Assembly (NCBI RefSeq): GCF_018598225.1 | Contig: NZ_JAHESF010000031.1 | Location: 22,856-86,855, forward strand | DNA length: 64,000 bases | Origin: Chryseosolibacter histidinae | Lineage (GTDB): Bacteria > Bacteroidota > Bacteroidia > Cytophagales > Cyclobacteriaceae | Direction of reading: 5' to 3' | Shown here: positions 8,420 to 18,100 of the stretch, in pieces | How positions within the stretch are numbered: the stretch's first letter is position 1 | Layout: each line of letters starts with the position of its first letter | Notes under the pieces: generated by a model | Database searches by the model: none | What the model saw: only the letters and a program-made list of their open reading frames with translations | What the model was told of the DNA's origin: nothing | Program-made: the position numbers and the translations under genes

Positions 8420-10228
8420 ATGACTGCCTGCAGGTTGTACGGTTACAAAGTTACGCTCATGGGAATCCTGTGGGCTATTGCGCCTGCATTGTTTGGCCAG
8501 AGCTTTACCCGGCAAACTTATCACGACCTGGAAAAGAAGCACCTCAAGGAAACCTACCAGGTAAAAGACACTATTCGAAACATCGCTCACGGCCGGTATA
8601 TCTCGTACTATCTCAACGGCAATGTTGAATCAAAAGGCCATTTCACCAACAATGAGACCACTGGTGTGTGGGAATTCTTTTATGAGACCGGCAACCTCAA
8701 GATGAGGGGTATCCTCAGGCAAAATGCCAACTATGGCCGGTGGGAGTATTTTTACGAAAGCGGCCAGAAGAGTATGGAGGGAACCATCAACGGAAAGAAC
8801 CGCGACGGCGAATGGAAAATGTATTACGAGAATGGCCAGGTGAGGGAGATCGGTGAATACAGCAACAACAAGCGCGTGGGTTTATGGAACTCGTATTTTG
8901 AAGACGGTGTGCTGAAGGGCGAGATCGATTATGCCGATGACTTCGGAACGTTCACGGAATATTATCACTCGGGCAAGATCCTGGCAACAGGCCCCAAGAA
9001 TGGAACAAAGCAGGTTGGCCACTGGCGTCTCTTTGCGGAAGATGGAACACTTGAATCCGAGGGCGACTATCAGAATGGAAAACGTCATGGTGACTGGGTG
9101 AATTTTTTTCCTGGCGGACAGGTTGCCTCCAAAGGGAAATACGAGAACGACCAACCCACCGGCAAATGGGAGTATTACTTTGAAGACGGAAAAGTTTCAT
9201 CGTCTGGCGAATACATTGGCGGTGTCAAGAGCGGAAGCTGGAGAACCATGAACGAAGACGGAAGTCTGAAAAGCGAGGCGAACCTTATAAAAGGTACAGG
9301 CGAGTATCGGGAGTACTACGCTTCCGGCAAGCTGAAGGTGAAGGGAAAGATCGTGAATGGAAAAAAAGACGGCAGGTGGGAATACTTTTATGAAGACGGA
9401 AAGCTGGAGGGTGCCTGTGATTTCACCAATGACAAGGGCACGTACTTCGGTTATTTTCCCAATGGCACACTGGGTACGAAAGGCGCTATTGAAGGTGATC
9501 AGAAAACAGGAACGTGGGAGCTGTATGAGAATGATGGGAAGTTGTCTGGATATTATCGTCCCTTCTATGACAACCGCAAGCTGGCCAAGGAGATCACGGC
9601 CATGGTCACATCCAGGAAGGCTACAAAATCCGGATCCAATGCCAAACGCCTTACCCACTTTGATGCACGGTTCAATGAGTTCCGGGGTGTGATCATCGGA
9701 GGGAATCCCATGATGACCTTTGCGGGAAGATTTCCTTTCGGCGTGGAGTTCTATCTTCAGGAACGCCTGGGCCACGAGTTCGAATTCATCGGAATACGGA
9801 ACCCGTTCTTCCAGCTTGACCTGAACATCCCCGCAGGACAAAAATTCGAACGCGGTTATGCCATCGCCATCAAGCAGAAACTTTACAATGAAATAAAGAC
9901 AGGCATGTGGTACTTCGGTCACGAGATCCGGTTCACCAACTTCGGACATTTCATCAATCAGCAGATATCCTCAACATCCACGGAAGTGTTTACATTCAGC
10001 GCCGTGGAGCAAAAGATAGAATGGGGGCCTTTGCTAGGCTATCGCATTATGCAACACAACAACACACGGGGCTACACCATCGATGCCTTCGTGTCTGCCG
10101 ATATCGGCTATCGTGGCTTTGACGTTGATCCGAATTTTGCTTCATTTTTTGACGACATCAATCAGTCGAGACTGTCCACCAGCTTTCATTTTGGATTGAA
10201 TTTCGGAAAGGTTTTTTCTTTCCGGTAG
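8420..10228 (+). CDS. MORN-variant repeat protein with C-terminal outer-membrane-type domain
   Basis: A 602-residue exported protein. After an N-terminal hydrophobic segment ending LFGQS, residues about 55-395 hold a long run of roughly 23-residue MORN_2/YwqK-type repeats with the recurring core GxWxxYYExGxLxxxGxY (for example GVWEFFYETGNLKMRG, GEWKMYYENGQVREIG, GRWEYFYEDGKLEG). Residues about 410-602 change character to alternating hydrophobic/polar strands (FPFGVEFYLQERLGHEFEFIGI) ending in FSFR, as in small outer-membrane barrels. Such repeats are common in Bacteroidota exported proteins but have no agreed function. ATG 8420 is used; ATG 8459 (MGILWAIAP) is possible because a -7-like TAATTTTA (8408-8415) sits only 4 nt before the first ATG. 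Confidence 0.82.
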   Translation: MTACRLYGYKVTLMGILWAIAPALFGQSFTRQTYHDLEKKHLKETYQVKDTIRNIAHGRYISYYLNGNVESKGHFTNNETTGVWEFFYETGNLKMRGILRQNANYGRWEYFYESGQKSMEGTINGKNRDGEWKMYYENGQVREIGEYSNNKRVGLWNSYFEDGVLKGEIDYADDFGTFTEYYHSGKILATGPKNGTKQVGHWRLFAEDGTLESEGDYQNGKRHGDWVNFFPGGQVASKGKYENDQPTGKWEYYFEDGKVSSSGEYIGGVKSGSWRTMNEDGSLKSEANLIKGTGEYREYYASGKLKVKGKIVNGKKDGRWEYFYEDGKLEGACDFTNDKGTYFGYFPNGTLGTKGAIEGDQKTGTWELYENDGKLSGYYRPFYDNRKLAKEITAMVTSRKATKSGSNAKRLTHFDARFNEFRGVIIGGNPMMTFAGRFPFGVEFYLQERLGHEFEFIGIRNPFFQLDLNIPAGQKFERGYAIAIKQKLYNEIKTGMWYFGHEIRFTNFGHFINQQISSTSTEVFTFSAVEQKIEWGPLLGYRIMQHNNTRGYTIDAFVSADIGYRGFDVDPNFASFFDDINQSRLSTSFHFGLNFGKVFSFR

Positions 10229-10230
10229 AG

Positions 10231-10281
10231 AGTCGTCAGACGACTGCGCGCGGCCGGCGCACAGCTAGTGGTCCAACGACT
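10231..10281. repeat. Hairpin-rich segment after the MORN-repeat gene
   Basis: AGTCGTC and GACGACT form a near-loopless 7-bp palindrome at 10231-10245. A G+C-rich stretch follows (10246-10260), and ACGACT recurs at 10276-10281 followed by A6. This may end transcription of the upstream gene; it is not one of the heptamer arrays. Confidence 0.45.
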
Positions 10282-10309
10282 AAAAAATTTAAAGGATAAA
10301 TACCTTTCT

Positions 10310-11902
10310 ATGCGTACAGTTGAACTTACACTCTGGCCCGAAGAGGCCTTTAATGATCAGTTATTTCCTGCCATCCTCTACGAGAAGCTTGGGCTGAAGA
10401 ATGATGGCAGTGTTTATGTGAATCCCGTCAAGCGCTCCATCGATGCGCGTGGAAGAAAAGTTATCGTCAGATTTCTTTGTGAGGTCATCCGGTCCCCTGA
10501 AAAAAAGCCGGCCCTGCCGTTGCGGCAATACGATGATGTGAGCAGGAAGCCCGCAGTGGTGGTTGTAGGAAGCGGTCCCGCAGGCTTGTTTGCAGCGCTC
10601 AGGCTCATTGAAACGGGGCTTAAGCCCATTGTACTGGAACGTGGCAAGGATGTGCAGGCACGCCGGAGAGACCTCGCCGCCATTAACAAAGATCAGGTGG
10701 TGAACCCTGACTCGAACTACTGTTTTGGCGAAGGCGGTGCGGGAACCTACTCCGACGGAAAGCTCTATACACGGTCAAAGAAACGCGGCGACATCAAAAG
10801 GATCCTCGAGATCATGGTGGCCCACGGAGCCACGGAAAAGATCCTTTTCGACGCGCACCCGCACATTGGCACCAACAAGCTCCCCAAACTAGTGGCGGCC
10901 CTGAGGGAGACCATCCTGCAAGCCGGTGGCGAAGTGCGATTTGACACGAGGGTGGTTGACCTGATGATCACCGACAGCACCATCAGGGGGGTAGTGACCC
11001 AGCAGGGCGATAAGATCGAAGGTGAAGCCGTGATCCTTGCCACGGGGCACTCGGCACGTGATATATTCGCATTGCTGCATCAGAAAAATATTCTCATCGA
11101 ACCCAAACCGTTTGCCCTGGGTGTTCGCGCAGAACATTCGCAAAACATGATTGACAGGATCCAGTACCATTGCGAGATCGACCGCGGTCCATGGCTTCCG
11201 GCATCCTCCTATGCCCTGGTTCACCAGGCTGTGCTGCAAGGGAAGGAGCGGGGTGTGTTCTCTTTCTGCATGTGCCCTGGAGGTTTCATCGTGCCCGCAG
11301 CCACAGCCCCAGGAGAAGTAGTGGTCAACGGCATGAGTCCGTCGCGCCGGGACTCCAAATTCGCCAACTCAGGCATCGTAGTGGCGGTGGACGAGCACGA
11401 CTACAAACCGTTTATGAAACATGGTGCGCTGGCAGCCATGTACTTTCAGGCCGACATCGAACAGCGGGCATGTGCGGTGGCCGGTGGAACGCAGCACGCA
11501 CCTGCCCAGCGATTGATGGATTTTGCAAATGGAAAAGTATCGGCGAGCCTGCTGGAGACTTCCTATCAACCCGGGCTGACGTCTGTTGATATGCGGGAGG
11601 TACTGCCTCCTTTTCTCGTGGAGGCATTGCGGCAGGGCTTTAAAGCTTTCGGGAAAAAGATGCCGGGATATCTCTCTAACGAAGCACAGATCGTCGGGGT
11701 GGAAAGTCGTACTTCTTCTCCTGTCAAAGTTCCCCGGGACAAGGACACGTTGGAACATCCCCAGATCAAAAGATTATTCCCCTGTGGCGAAGGAGCAGGC
11801 TACGCGGGTGGTATCGTGTCGGCAGCGATGGATGGAGAACGGTGTGCTGAAGCAGTGGCAAAAACGCATTTCCCGCAGATCACGCGGATGAGCGCAGAAT
11901 AA
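10310..11902 (+). CDS. COG2509-type FAD-dependent dehydrogenase
   Basis: A 530-residue flavoprotein of the uncharacterised COG2509 group. An N-terminal alpha/beta cap (about 1-70) precedes the dinucleotide-binding fingerprint VVVVGSGPAGLFAALRLIE (about 84-103, GxGxxG). NYCFGEGGAGTYSDGKLYT (about 141-159) and the closing FAD motif PCGEGAGYAGGIVSAAMDG (about 495-513) are characteristic of the group. The reaction is unknown; relatives are annotated only as FAD-dependent oxidoreductases. I chose ATG 10310 (MRTVELTLWPEEAF) over a GTG 42 nt earlier, which would translate intergenic hairpin sequence. A TACCTTTC box lies just before the ATG. The last residues (about HFPQITRMSAE) are encoded by the left arm of an inverted repeat that continues into the intergenic gap, so the tail is probably repeat-derived. 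Confidence 0.88.
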   Translation: MRTVELTLWPEEAFNDQLFPAILYEKLGLKNDGSVYVNPVKRSIDARGRKVIVRFLCEVIRSPEKKPALPLRQYDDVSRKPAVVVVGSGPAGLFAALRLIETGLKPIVLERGKDVQARRRDLAAINKDQVVNPDSNYCFGEGGAGTYSDGKLYTRSKKRGDIKRILEIMVAHGATEKILFDAHPHIGTNKLPKLVAALRETILQAGGEVRFDTRVVDLMITDSTIRGVVTQQGDKIEGEAVILATGHSARDIFALLHQKNILIEPKPFALGVRAEHSQNMIDRIQYHCEIDRGPWLPASSYALVHQAVLQGKERGVFSFCMCPGGFIVPAATAPGEVVVNGMSPSRRDSKFANSGIVVAVDEHDYKPFMKHGALAAMYFQADIEQRACAVAGGTQHAPAQRLMDFANGKVSASLLETSYQPGLTSVDMREVLPPFLVEALRQGFKAFGKKMPGYLSNEAQIVGVESRTSSPVKVPRDKDTLEHPQIKRLFPCGEGAGYAGGIVSAAMDGERCAEAVAKTHFPQITRMSAE

Positions 11903-11943
11903 TACAGAAGAGCTCTGCGTTGATCTGCGTGATCTGCGGGAAA
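11869..11943. repeat. Inverted repeat with perfect 17-bp arms spanning a gene end
   Basis: Arms 11869-11885 and 11927-11943 are perfectly complementary over 17 bp; the similarity extends inward for about ten more bases with a few mismatches. The right arm is a short run of units of about 9-10 bp around the word GATCTGCG. The left arm lies inside the last codons of the flavoprotein gene, and the right arm stops 4 nt before the M61 peptidase stop. It sits in a convergent gap. Confidence 0.85.
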
Positions 11944-11947
11944 CAAA

Positions 11948-13861
11948 TTACGGTTTCAGCCAGGAATCGCGGAGCGCAAGCTGCTCGGCAGTAGCCTCCG
12001 GGTTGAAGGCCAGCATGTGCCTCCTGGAAAGCTCTACCTGGGTTACGGGAGCCGACAGCTCAGTCTCTTTCATCTGGCCCGTGGAATCTTTTCTGAGCAC
12101 GGTATAGGATAATGTCTTGCTTGTAGGTAGTGACATCACCTGCTTTTGGATAAACGCACTGAGGTCAGGTCCCAGGTCAGGGATGGTCTCACCATTGATC
12201 TTCACCAGTACATCGCCAGCTTCAAATCCAATGGCCTTACCCATAGCATTGAGGTTGGCGGCAGAGGCGATCTGTAATCTGGGTTTGTTGTCGATCTGCG
12301 TTACACCGATATCAGAGTTGCCGATGCCGAGTGTGTAGTCCATAAATTTTTCCTCTTCCTTATAAAGCACACCAACGTTGTTGAGCACTTCCGCCAGGGG
12401 CAGCATTTCGGTGCCTTTGACGTACCGGTTAAAGAAATCGCCGATCTCCGGATAGGTCATGCGGGTGATCTCCTGGAAGAGCTCGTCATCTTTAAAAGCT
12501 TTGCTCTTTCCGAATTTCTTCGAAAGGTCCATCATCAGGTTGCGCAGGCCATACTTGCCGCCTGACAATTGCCTGAGTTTGATGTCGAGGCAAAGGCCGA
12601 TGAGCGCGCCTTTCTGGTATACGTTGTAGTACTGGTCGTGATATTTGTCAAGGGTGAACTTGCTGATATCTGTAAAAGGCACATCGTTCTTGAACTGGTC
12701 GCTGGTGAGCATCTTTTCTTGCAGCACCTCGAGATATTCTTCCGGAGAGATGAGGCCGTATTTCACCTGCACATTGCCTGCAAAATATTCCGTAACACCT
12801 TCGTACATCCAGAGGTGTTGCGACATTTTGGGATCGTTGAAATCGAAATTATCGATCTCTTCAGAGTGTACGGTGAGGGGTGTCACGATGTGGAAAAACT
12901 CGTGTGCGGCAAAATCGCGGAGCTGCTGGTTCATCTGGTCTATTGTCATCTCAGGCATGTAGTACAGCGATGAATATGAATGCTCCAGCGCGCCGTAGCT
13001 CATTACGGGCTGATCGGTGAAATAGAAAATGAAAGCGTATTTATCAACGGGCAGTTTGCCGCCGAGGTATTCGTTCTGGGCCATCAGCACTTCGCGGATG
13101 CTGGCGGCGATCTCTTTAGCCGTAACTTTCCCGGTAGGAGAGTAGGACCCGATGAGCACCTCGGTATTGGCCACCTTGATCACAGCAGTGTCGGGTTTGC
13201 TGTACATCAGCGGAGAATCGATGAGCTGGTCGTAGTCAACGGCTTTGTAGACATCCACTACCTTGTTGTTGTCGTTCGAGGTTTTTTCGAGCTTGAGTGA
13301 GCCGGGAGACTTGCCTGTTTGTACGGGTATCAGCCCCGTGGAGCCATACATGTCTTTTGTCCTTACCACGTTGAACTGGAAAGGCTCTTCTTTTTTGCCA
13401 TCGATGTATCCGAAGAAACCGCTGGTGTTGAGAATGAAATTTTTGTTCGCTTCGATGTTCGTTCCTGCGGGCCAGAATATTTCAGGGCCTTCCACTTTGG
13501 TGTCGAACGAGTCGTCTACCCAATAGCTGATCTTGGCCAGTTTTTTCGCGTCCTTGATCTTCCAGGTATTTTCATCCACTTTTTCAACCGGGAGGTTTTT
13601 TCCTTTCTTATCAACGGCGGTCAGGTCTTTCACATACCGGCCATAATCGGCAATGGCATACGTTCCGGGTACGATTTTAGGAAGGTAGAACGTGATCTCA
13701 TTGGAGGAAACAGAAGGCGGCGTGAGCTCTACATAAACCCTGTCGTCGACCACTCTGGTGAGGTCAACAGTATATCGGTATCCGTCGTCTTTTTTCGATT
13801 GTCCCGATACGAAGGCCGATGTCAGGAGAAAGGCAACGGCCAATACTGAACGTATGTGCAT
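11948..13861 (-). CDS. M61-family glycyl aminopeptidase-like secreted metallopeptidase with PDZ domain
   Basis: A 637-residue exported peptidase with signal peptide MHIRSVLAVAFLLTSAFVSGQ. An N-terminal beta domain (about 28-190) typical of the family precedes the catalytic domain, where the zinc site HEFFH (His320, Glu321, His324) is followed 30 residues later by Glu354 in WMYEGVTEYF, giving a complete gluzincin site. A PDZ domain lies at about 510-600 (NAMGKAIGFEAGDVLVKINGE). M61 enzymes remove N-terminal residues, with glycine preference shown for the type member; substrate here is inferred and location is probably periplasmic. Length and architecture are normal. It is divergent from the CoA-binding gene; a TAACTTCG box (minus strand, 13882-13889) may be its -7 element. 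Confidence 0.93.
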   Translation of the reverse strand: MHIRSVLAVAFLLTSAFVSGQSKKDDGYRYTVDLTRVVDDRVYVELTPPSVSSNEITFYLPKIVPGTYAIADYGRYVKDLTAVDKKGKNLPVEKVDENTWKIKDAKKLAKISYWVDDSFDTKVEGPEIFWPAGTNIEANKNFILNTSGFFGYIDGKKEEPFQFNVVRTKDMYGSTGLIPVQTGKSPGSLKLEKTSNDNNKVVDVYKAVDYDQLIDSPLMYSKPDTAVIKVANTEVLIGSYSPTGKVTAKEIAASIREVLMAQNEYLGGKLPVDKYAFIFYFTDQPVMSYGALEHSYSSLYYMPEMTIDQMNQQLRDFAAHEFFHIVTPLTVHSEEIDNFDFNDPKMSQHLWMYEGVTEYFAGNVQVKYGLISPEEYLEVLQEKMLTSDQFKNDVPFTDISKFTLDKYHDQYYNVYQKGALIGLCLDIKLRQLSGGKYGLRNLMMDLSKKFGKSKAFKDDELFQEITRMTYPEIGDFFNRYVKGTEMLPLAEVLNNVGVLYKEEEKFMDYTLGIGNSDIGVTQIDNKPRLQIASAANLNAMGKAIGFEAGDVLVKINGETIPDLGPDLSAFIQKQVMSLPTSKTLSYTVLRKDSTGQMKETELSAPVTQVELSRRHMLAFNPEATAEQLALRDSWLKP

Positions 13862-13950
13862 AGTTTTATAAGATTAGGGAACGAAGTTAGTTTTATTTTG
13901 TTCGTTAATTAACATTTAATTTGCTGAAAAGCCTAAATACTGAAAAATAC

Positions 13951-14316
13951 GTGAAGAAAACCGTCATTATAGGAGCAACAACAAACCCATCCCGCTACGC
14001 CTTTCTCGCGGCGAAGATGCTCACTTCATACAATCATGAGATCGTTCCTGTAGGGATCAAGGAAGGGGCCGTATCAGGAAAGGAGATCCTCGATATCTTT
14101 CAAAAACCTTCCGTACCCGGAGTGGATACAGTGACGTTGTATATCGGACCACACCGGCAGCCTGAGTATTATGATTACATTCTGGGCCTCAAACCAAAAC
14201 GGATCATCTTCAACCCCGGAACAGAGAACCCGGAATTTGAAAGCATGGCCGAAGCGAAAGGTATAGAAACCGTGGAAGGCTGTACGCTGGTGATGTTACG
14301 CAGTGGCCAATATTGA
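13951..14316 (+). CDS. CoA-binding domain protein (Rossmann fold)
   Basis: A small cytoplasmic protein of 121 residues that is essentially one CoA_binding_2 domain. The nucleotide-binding start KKTVIIGATTNPSRYAFLA, the central HEIVPVGIKEG and the GPHRQPEYYDYI, RIIFNPGTENPE and VEGCTLVMLRSGQ segments are typical. Members bind CoA or acyl-CoA but their cellular role is unknown. I chose GTG 13951 because the domain begins there; the upstream TTG 13921 adds ten residues that do not fit the family. Divergent from the M61 peptidase gene and convergent with the NTF2-like gene. Confidence 0.82.
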   Translation: MKKTVIIGATTNPSRYAFLAAKMLTSYNHEIVPVGIKEGAVSGKEILDIFQKPSVPGVDTVTLYIGPHRQPEYYDYILGLKPKRIIFNPGTENPEFESMAEAKGIETVEGCTLVMLRSGQY

Positions 14317-14321
14317 CCAAG

Positions 14322-14348
14322 GATTTATTTGATTTACCTGATTTGCAG
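14322..14348. repeat. Nonamer array after the CoA-binding gene
   Basis: Three tandem 9-bp units beginning GATTT (GATTTATTT, GATTTACCT, GATTTGCAG) start 5 nt after the stop codon. Confidence 0.7.
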
Positions 14349-14455
14349 GATGGTCTACAGACCATTGTGATTGATGACCGACTCGCGTGGCAAAGATGGC
14401 CTCCGATGCTCTCTATGAAAATTTATCCACCGACTGACGGCCTTGCACCACACTG

Positions 14456-14483
14456 CCGTGGACTGTCGACCGTGGACCGTGGA
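14456..14483. repeat. Heptamer array before the NTF2-like gene stop
   Basis: Four tandem units of CYGTSGA (CCGTGGA, CTGTCGA, CCGTGGA, CCGTGGA), ending 5 nt before the stop codon of the convergent gene. Between this array and the nonamer array at 14322 I see no other structure. Confidence 0.8.
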
Positions 14484-14488
14484 CTATT

Positions 14489-14962
14489 TCATCCTTCTTT
14501 CTTCAGCACGCCTACCAGCAGTATCTTCCAGGCATTTTTGTCTTTGTCTTTTTCAAGCACACGGATCTCCACCTGTTCGGGGCCGCGTACCCCATCCGTT
14601 ATGAGGCGTTGCTTGAAGCGTGCATAGGCGCCGTTGCCGTATACTTTTATTTCCTGCCATGTTCTTTCGATATTGATGTTCGCCGGCTTGGAGGTGACGA
14701 AATAATCGGTGAAGCCAACCTCGATGGCATTCCATCCTTCGAAATAGTTGATGCCTGAAGTGTCGGCATATGACCAGTAGGCCGATGGTGTATGAACCCA
14801 ACTCTCCATCCATTTTTTGTAGTCAATATCGAAGAAGGCTTTCGTTTCCTGTTCAATAACAGTTTTAATGGCATCCACGTCACTTACTTTGTTCGTCTTT
14901 TGGCCCTGTGCCGCCAGCACCATGAGCAAACAAAGACTGAAAATTAGGCTCGCTTTTTTCAT
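14489..14962 (-). CDS. Exported NTF2-like (SnoaL/DUF4440-type) protein
   Basis: A 157-residue protein with a clear signal peptide (MKKASLIFSLCLLMVLAAQG, cleaved before QKTNK). The mature part is one cone-shaped NTF2-like domain: an N-terminal helix (DVDAIKTVIEQETKAFFDIDYKKW), a W-rich pocket segment (WMESWVHTPSAYWSYAD) and C-terminal strands (NAWKILLVGVLKKEG). Such domains bind small ligands or act as enzymes; no catalytic residues can be assigned. Exported NTF2-like proteins are frequent in Bacteroidota. It is convergent with the CoA-binding gene. Upstream (14963-15175) I see only A+T-rich sequence and a GGCCTG/CAGGCC hairpin at 15152-15165 beyond the next gene's stop. Confidence 0.82.
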   Translation of the reverse strand: MKKASLIFSLCLLMVLAAQGQKTNKVSDVDAIKTVIEQETKAFFDIDYKKWMESWVHTPSAYWSYADTSGINYFEGWNAIEVGFTDYFVTSKPANINIERTWQEIKVYGNGAYARFKQRLITDGVRGPEQVEIRVLEKDKDKNAWKILLVGVLKKEG

Positions 14963-15175
14963 AAACTCGGACGGTTAATGGTATAATTCAATATAATGAA
15001 AAAAAGCCGCATTTCAATCGATTTCGGAGCCCAATTTCAAATCACCGGCAACGTGTTCCTACCATTAACATGCATAAGGATATAGGAAACTACCAGGTTC
15101 TCTGTAAGAGGGCCCGGTAGGTCTGCGTAAAATCTGGAGAAGGATAATGCAGGCCTGAACAGGCCCGGTACAACT

Positions 15176-18100
15176 TTATTTCAGCAGGGAAATGCTTCCG
15201 GTCTTCACCCTGCTTTCTTCGTCGCAGCGGATCACGTAATAATATACGCCACCCGGAAGTTTGCTTCCCTTAAACGTTCCGTCCCAATTGTTGTTGTAAG
15301 GTTTGGCCTCGAAGACCTTCGCACCCTTGTCATTGTAAATGGTTACGCCACACTCAGGGAAGCTCTCGATGTCCTGGACGGTCCAGAAGGGGTTCACCGT
15401 ATCGTCGTTGGGGGAGAAGTAGTTCTTCGGTTTGATCTGGTCCAGCACAGAGGTACCTAATACGCGGATGGAAACAGTGGCTTCGCCCTTGCACCCGTTG
15501 ATGTCTGTACCTATCACCTTGTAGGTAATATCTTGTAAGGGCGTGGCCACGGGATTGGCGATGGTAGAGTCGTTGAGCGAAAGCCCCGGGCGCCACAGAT
15601 AGTTTTGAAGGCCAGTGCCTGAAAGCATGCTGAACTGCCCCACAGTGATTACCGAAGGTTGTGCCGTTGCTGTTACCGTTGGTGCCGCAACCGGCGTAAG
15701 GGCCTGAGAGGCTTCAAGGATACAGCCCGTGCTGTTGGTTACGCTGACGGAGTAGGTCTTTGCCTCATTGACAATAATAAAAGGTGTAGTCTCTCCGGTA
15801 CTCCAGGCGTAAGCTGTAAAGGCATCACCTGACGCCACCAGCCTGAGCGTGTCGCCGGCGCACAGATTGAAGCTGTTGCGCGGATTGGTGATGGTGACCG
15901 GCGGCGCACTGACAATGGCAACCTGTTTTGTTTCTTCGTTAGGACATATGCCATCCTGGTAAGTTACCTTGAGCTTTACCTGATAGGTGGCCGGTTGCGT
16001 ATAGGTGTGCACCGGGCTTGCATCAGACGCCGTCGCGGTATTATCGCCGAAGGTCCAGGTATAGACTGGTGTTGTCTGTGGATCAACAATGGATTGATTG
16101 GTGAACGTTATTGCCTGCCTTATGCAACCCGATACGGTTGATGGCGTGAAGGCTGCATCCGGAATGGCCACGGCGGTGATCGTCACCTTGGGTGTTTCCA
16201 CTGGCGCGCATCCGGGATGCGTAGAGGCAACCGATGCATAATATTGTCCTGAGGCAGTTGCGCCATAACTTCCCGAGGTCTGGCCGGCGATCTGTCCCTG
16301 GGTTTGTTCAAACCACTTGTACGTGAATCCTGAGGTCAATACCGGTGATACGCTCAGCGTTTTTGTACTGCCCTGGCAGAGCAGCTCGGAGCCGCTGAAG
16401 GTAACGGTGAATTTCGGATTGTTGATCCCTTCCACGATGGTAGAGTCTACTTTCGCCACGCATCCGTCCTTGATGAGTTCAACAACATAAAGTCCGGCAT
16501 TGGCAATGGCAAAGTTGCTGATGGAAGGCTGTCGCGCGCCAGACGTAAAACCATTGGGGCCTGTCCACTTGTAACCCGATGCGCCGAGATCTTTTACAGT
16601 AAGGCTCAGTGTATTCTCCGTGCATACGGGCGTGTTGCTGTTGGCCTCCGGATCGCCGGGTGTGAGGCCCGCACCGGGTGCTGTTACCGTGATGTTCACA
16701 ACAGCTGAAGTTTCTGCACAGGCTCCTCCCTCTGAGGTAGCTGTTACCGTATAGGTACCACTGGCAGTAATGTCTAGTGACGGATCAGTGCCGGCAACAG
16801 GTGCCCCCGCGTTTTGCCAGCTGTAGGTAACGCCACCGCCTGTAGTGGAGGTCAGCTCCAGGGCAAACCCATTGCAGATGGTTAGCGGGCCTGCAGGAGA
16901 AACCACGGGTACGAAGCACGTTGCGTTTCTGAATACGGAGATCTGCGATACGGCCTGGCCGTCTTTGTCAACGCTGGTGTATATGATGTCGGGTTTGGCG
17001 TCGCCATCGATGTCGCCGATCTTCACATGCCGGCTCACAAAATCCGTGGCGAGGGTTACGGTTGAGAAGTTCAGCGCACCAGGTGTGCTGTTGTTGTTAA
17101 GGATGGTCAGTGATTTGACATCGACCGAGCCCGTAACGATGTCGGTTTTTCCGTCACCGTCGAGGTCTCCGAAATCAAGTCCGGAAGGGAATTGACTGGC
17201 GCCGAAAGGAACGGGGGTTCCGAACGCGATCTGTGACGTTGTACTTTGGTTGAGCAGGATCACAACATCCGATCCCAGAAAACGGGTGGCTGCAATATCG
17301 GGTTTGCGGTCGCCATCAAGGTCGCCAACACGGAGGTTGATCACCGACCCGCTCATGTTGATGGTAGTGATATCAGAGAAGTTGAAGGTGCCGGGAGTAC
17401 TTTTATTCTGGCAGATATAGATGTTGCTCACGGCGGTATTGAACTTGCTGGTGACGATCTCCGGCAGGCCATCGCCATTCAGATCCTTGAGCTCCAGGGC
17501 ATCGGTGCTAGGCACATCCGTAACGGTGAATGTTACCGGTGTTCCGAAGGTGATGGCTCCGCCCGCGGTGCTTTTGTTAGGGAGGATGGTGACAACATTG
17601 CTTCCTTTGTCGGTGACAACCACTTCAGGTTTCCCGTCAAGGTCGAGATCCGCAATGGCTACCTTCTTCACTTTTCTACCCGCAAGCGAGATAAAATACA
17701 GGGAAGTGAAATTCATGGTGCCCTGATTCCTGAGAATATAAATGCGATTGCCGTCAGCGCCTTCCGATACAGCCATGTCAGGTTTGCCATCACCGTTCAG
17801 ATCGCCGCAGGCAACGTGCAGCGACTTGGCGTTGATCAGCGTTGATGTACCGCCCAGGCTGATGGTACCCGTGGTGCTGTTGTTTTGAAAAACAGCCATC
17901 TGGTTTGATTTATCACTGGCTGTAGCTACATCAACTTTGTTGTCGCCATTCAGATCGCTGAGGTAAAGGTCATAAAGCCCGCTCTCCGCCTGAACGTGAG
18001 GACCTTCAATGAAATTGGCAGCGGTCAATCCATGCCGGCCACCGAATTTCAGGCCGAACTGCAAAGGCGAGTACCCCGTAAGTCCTGTGGTAGTGTTGGT

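Noticed and set aside
14313..14627. Plus-strand ORF after the CoA-binding gene
   Set aside because: It reads through the repeat arrays and antisense into the NTF2-like gene, with no domain or start signal.
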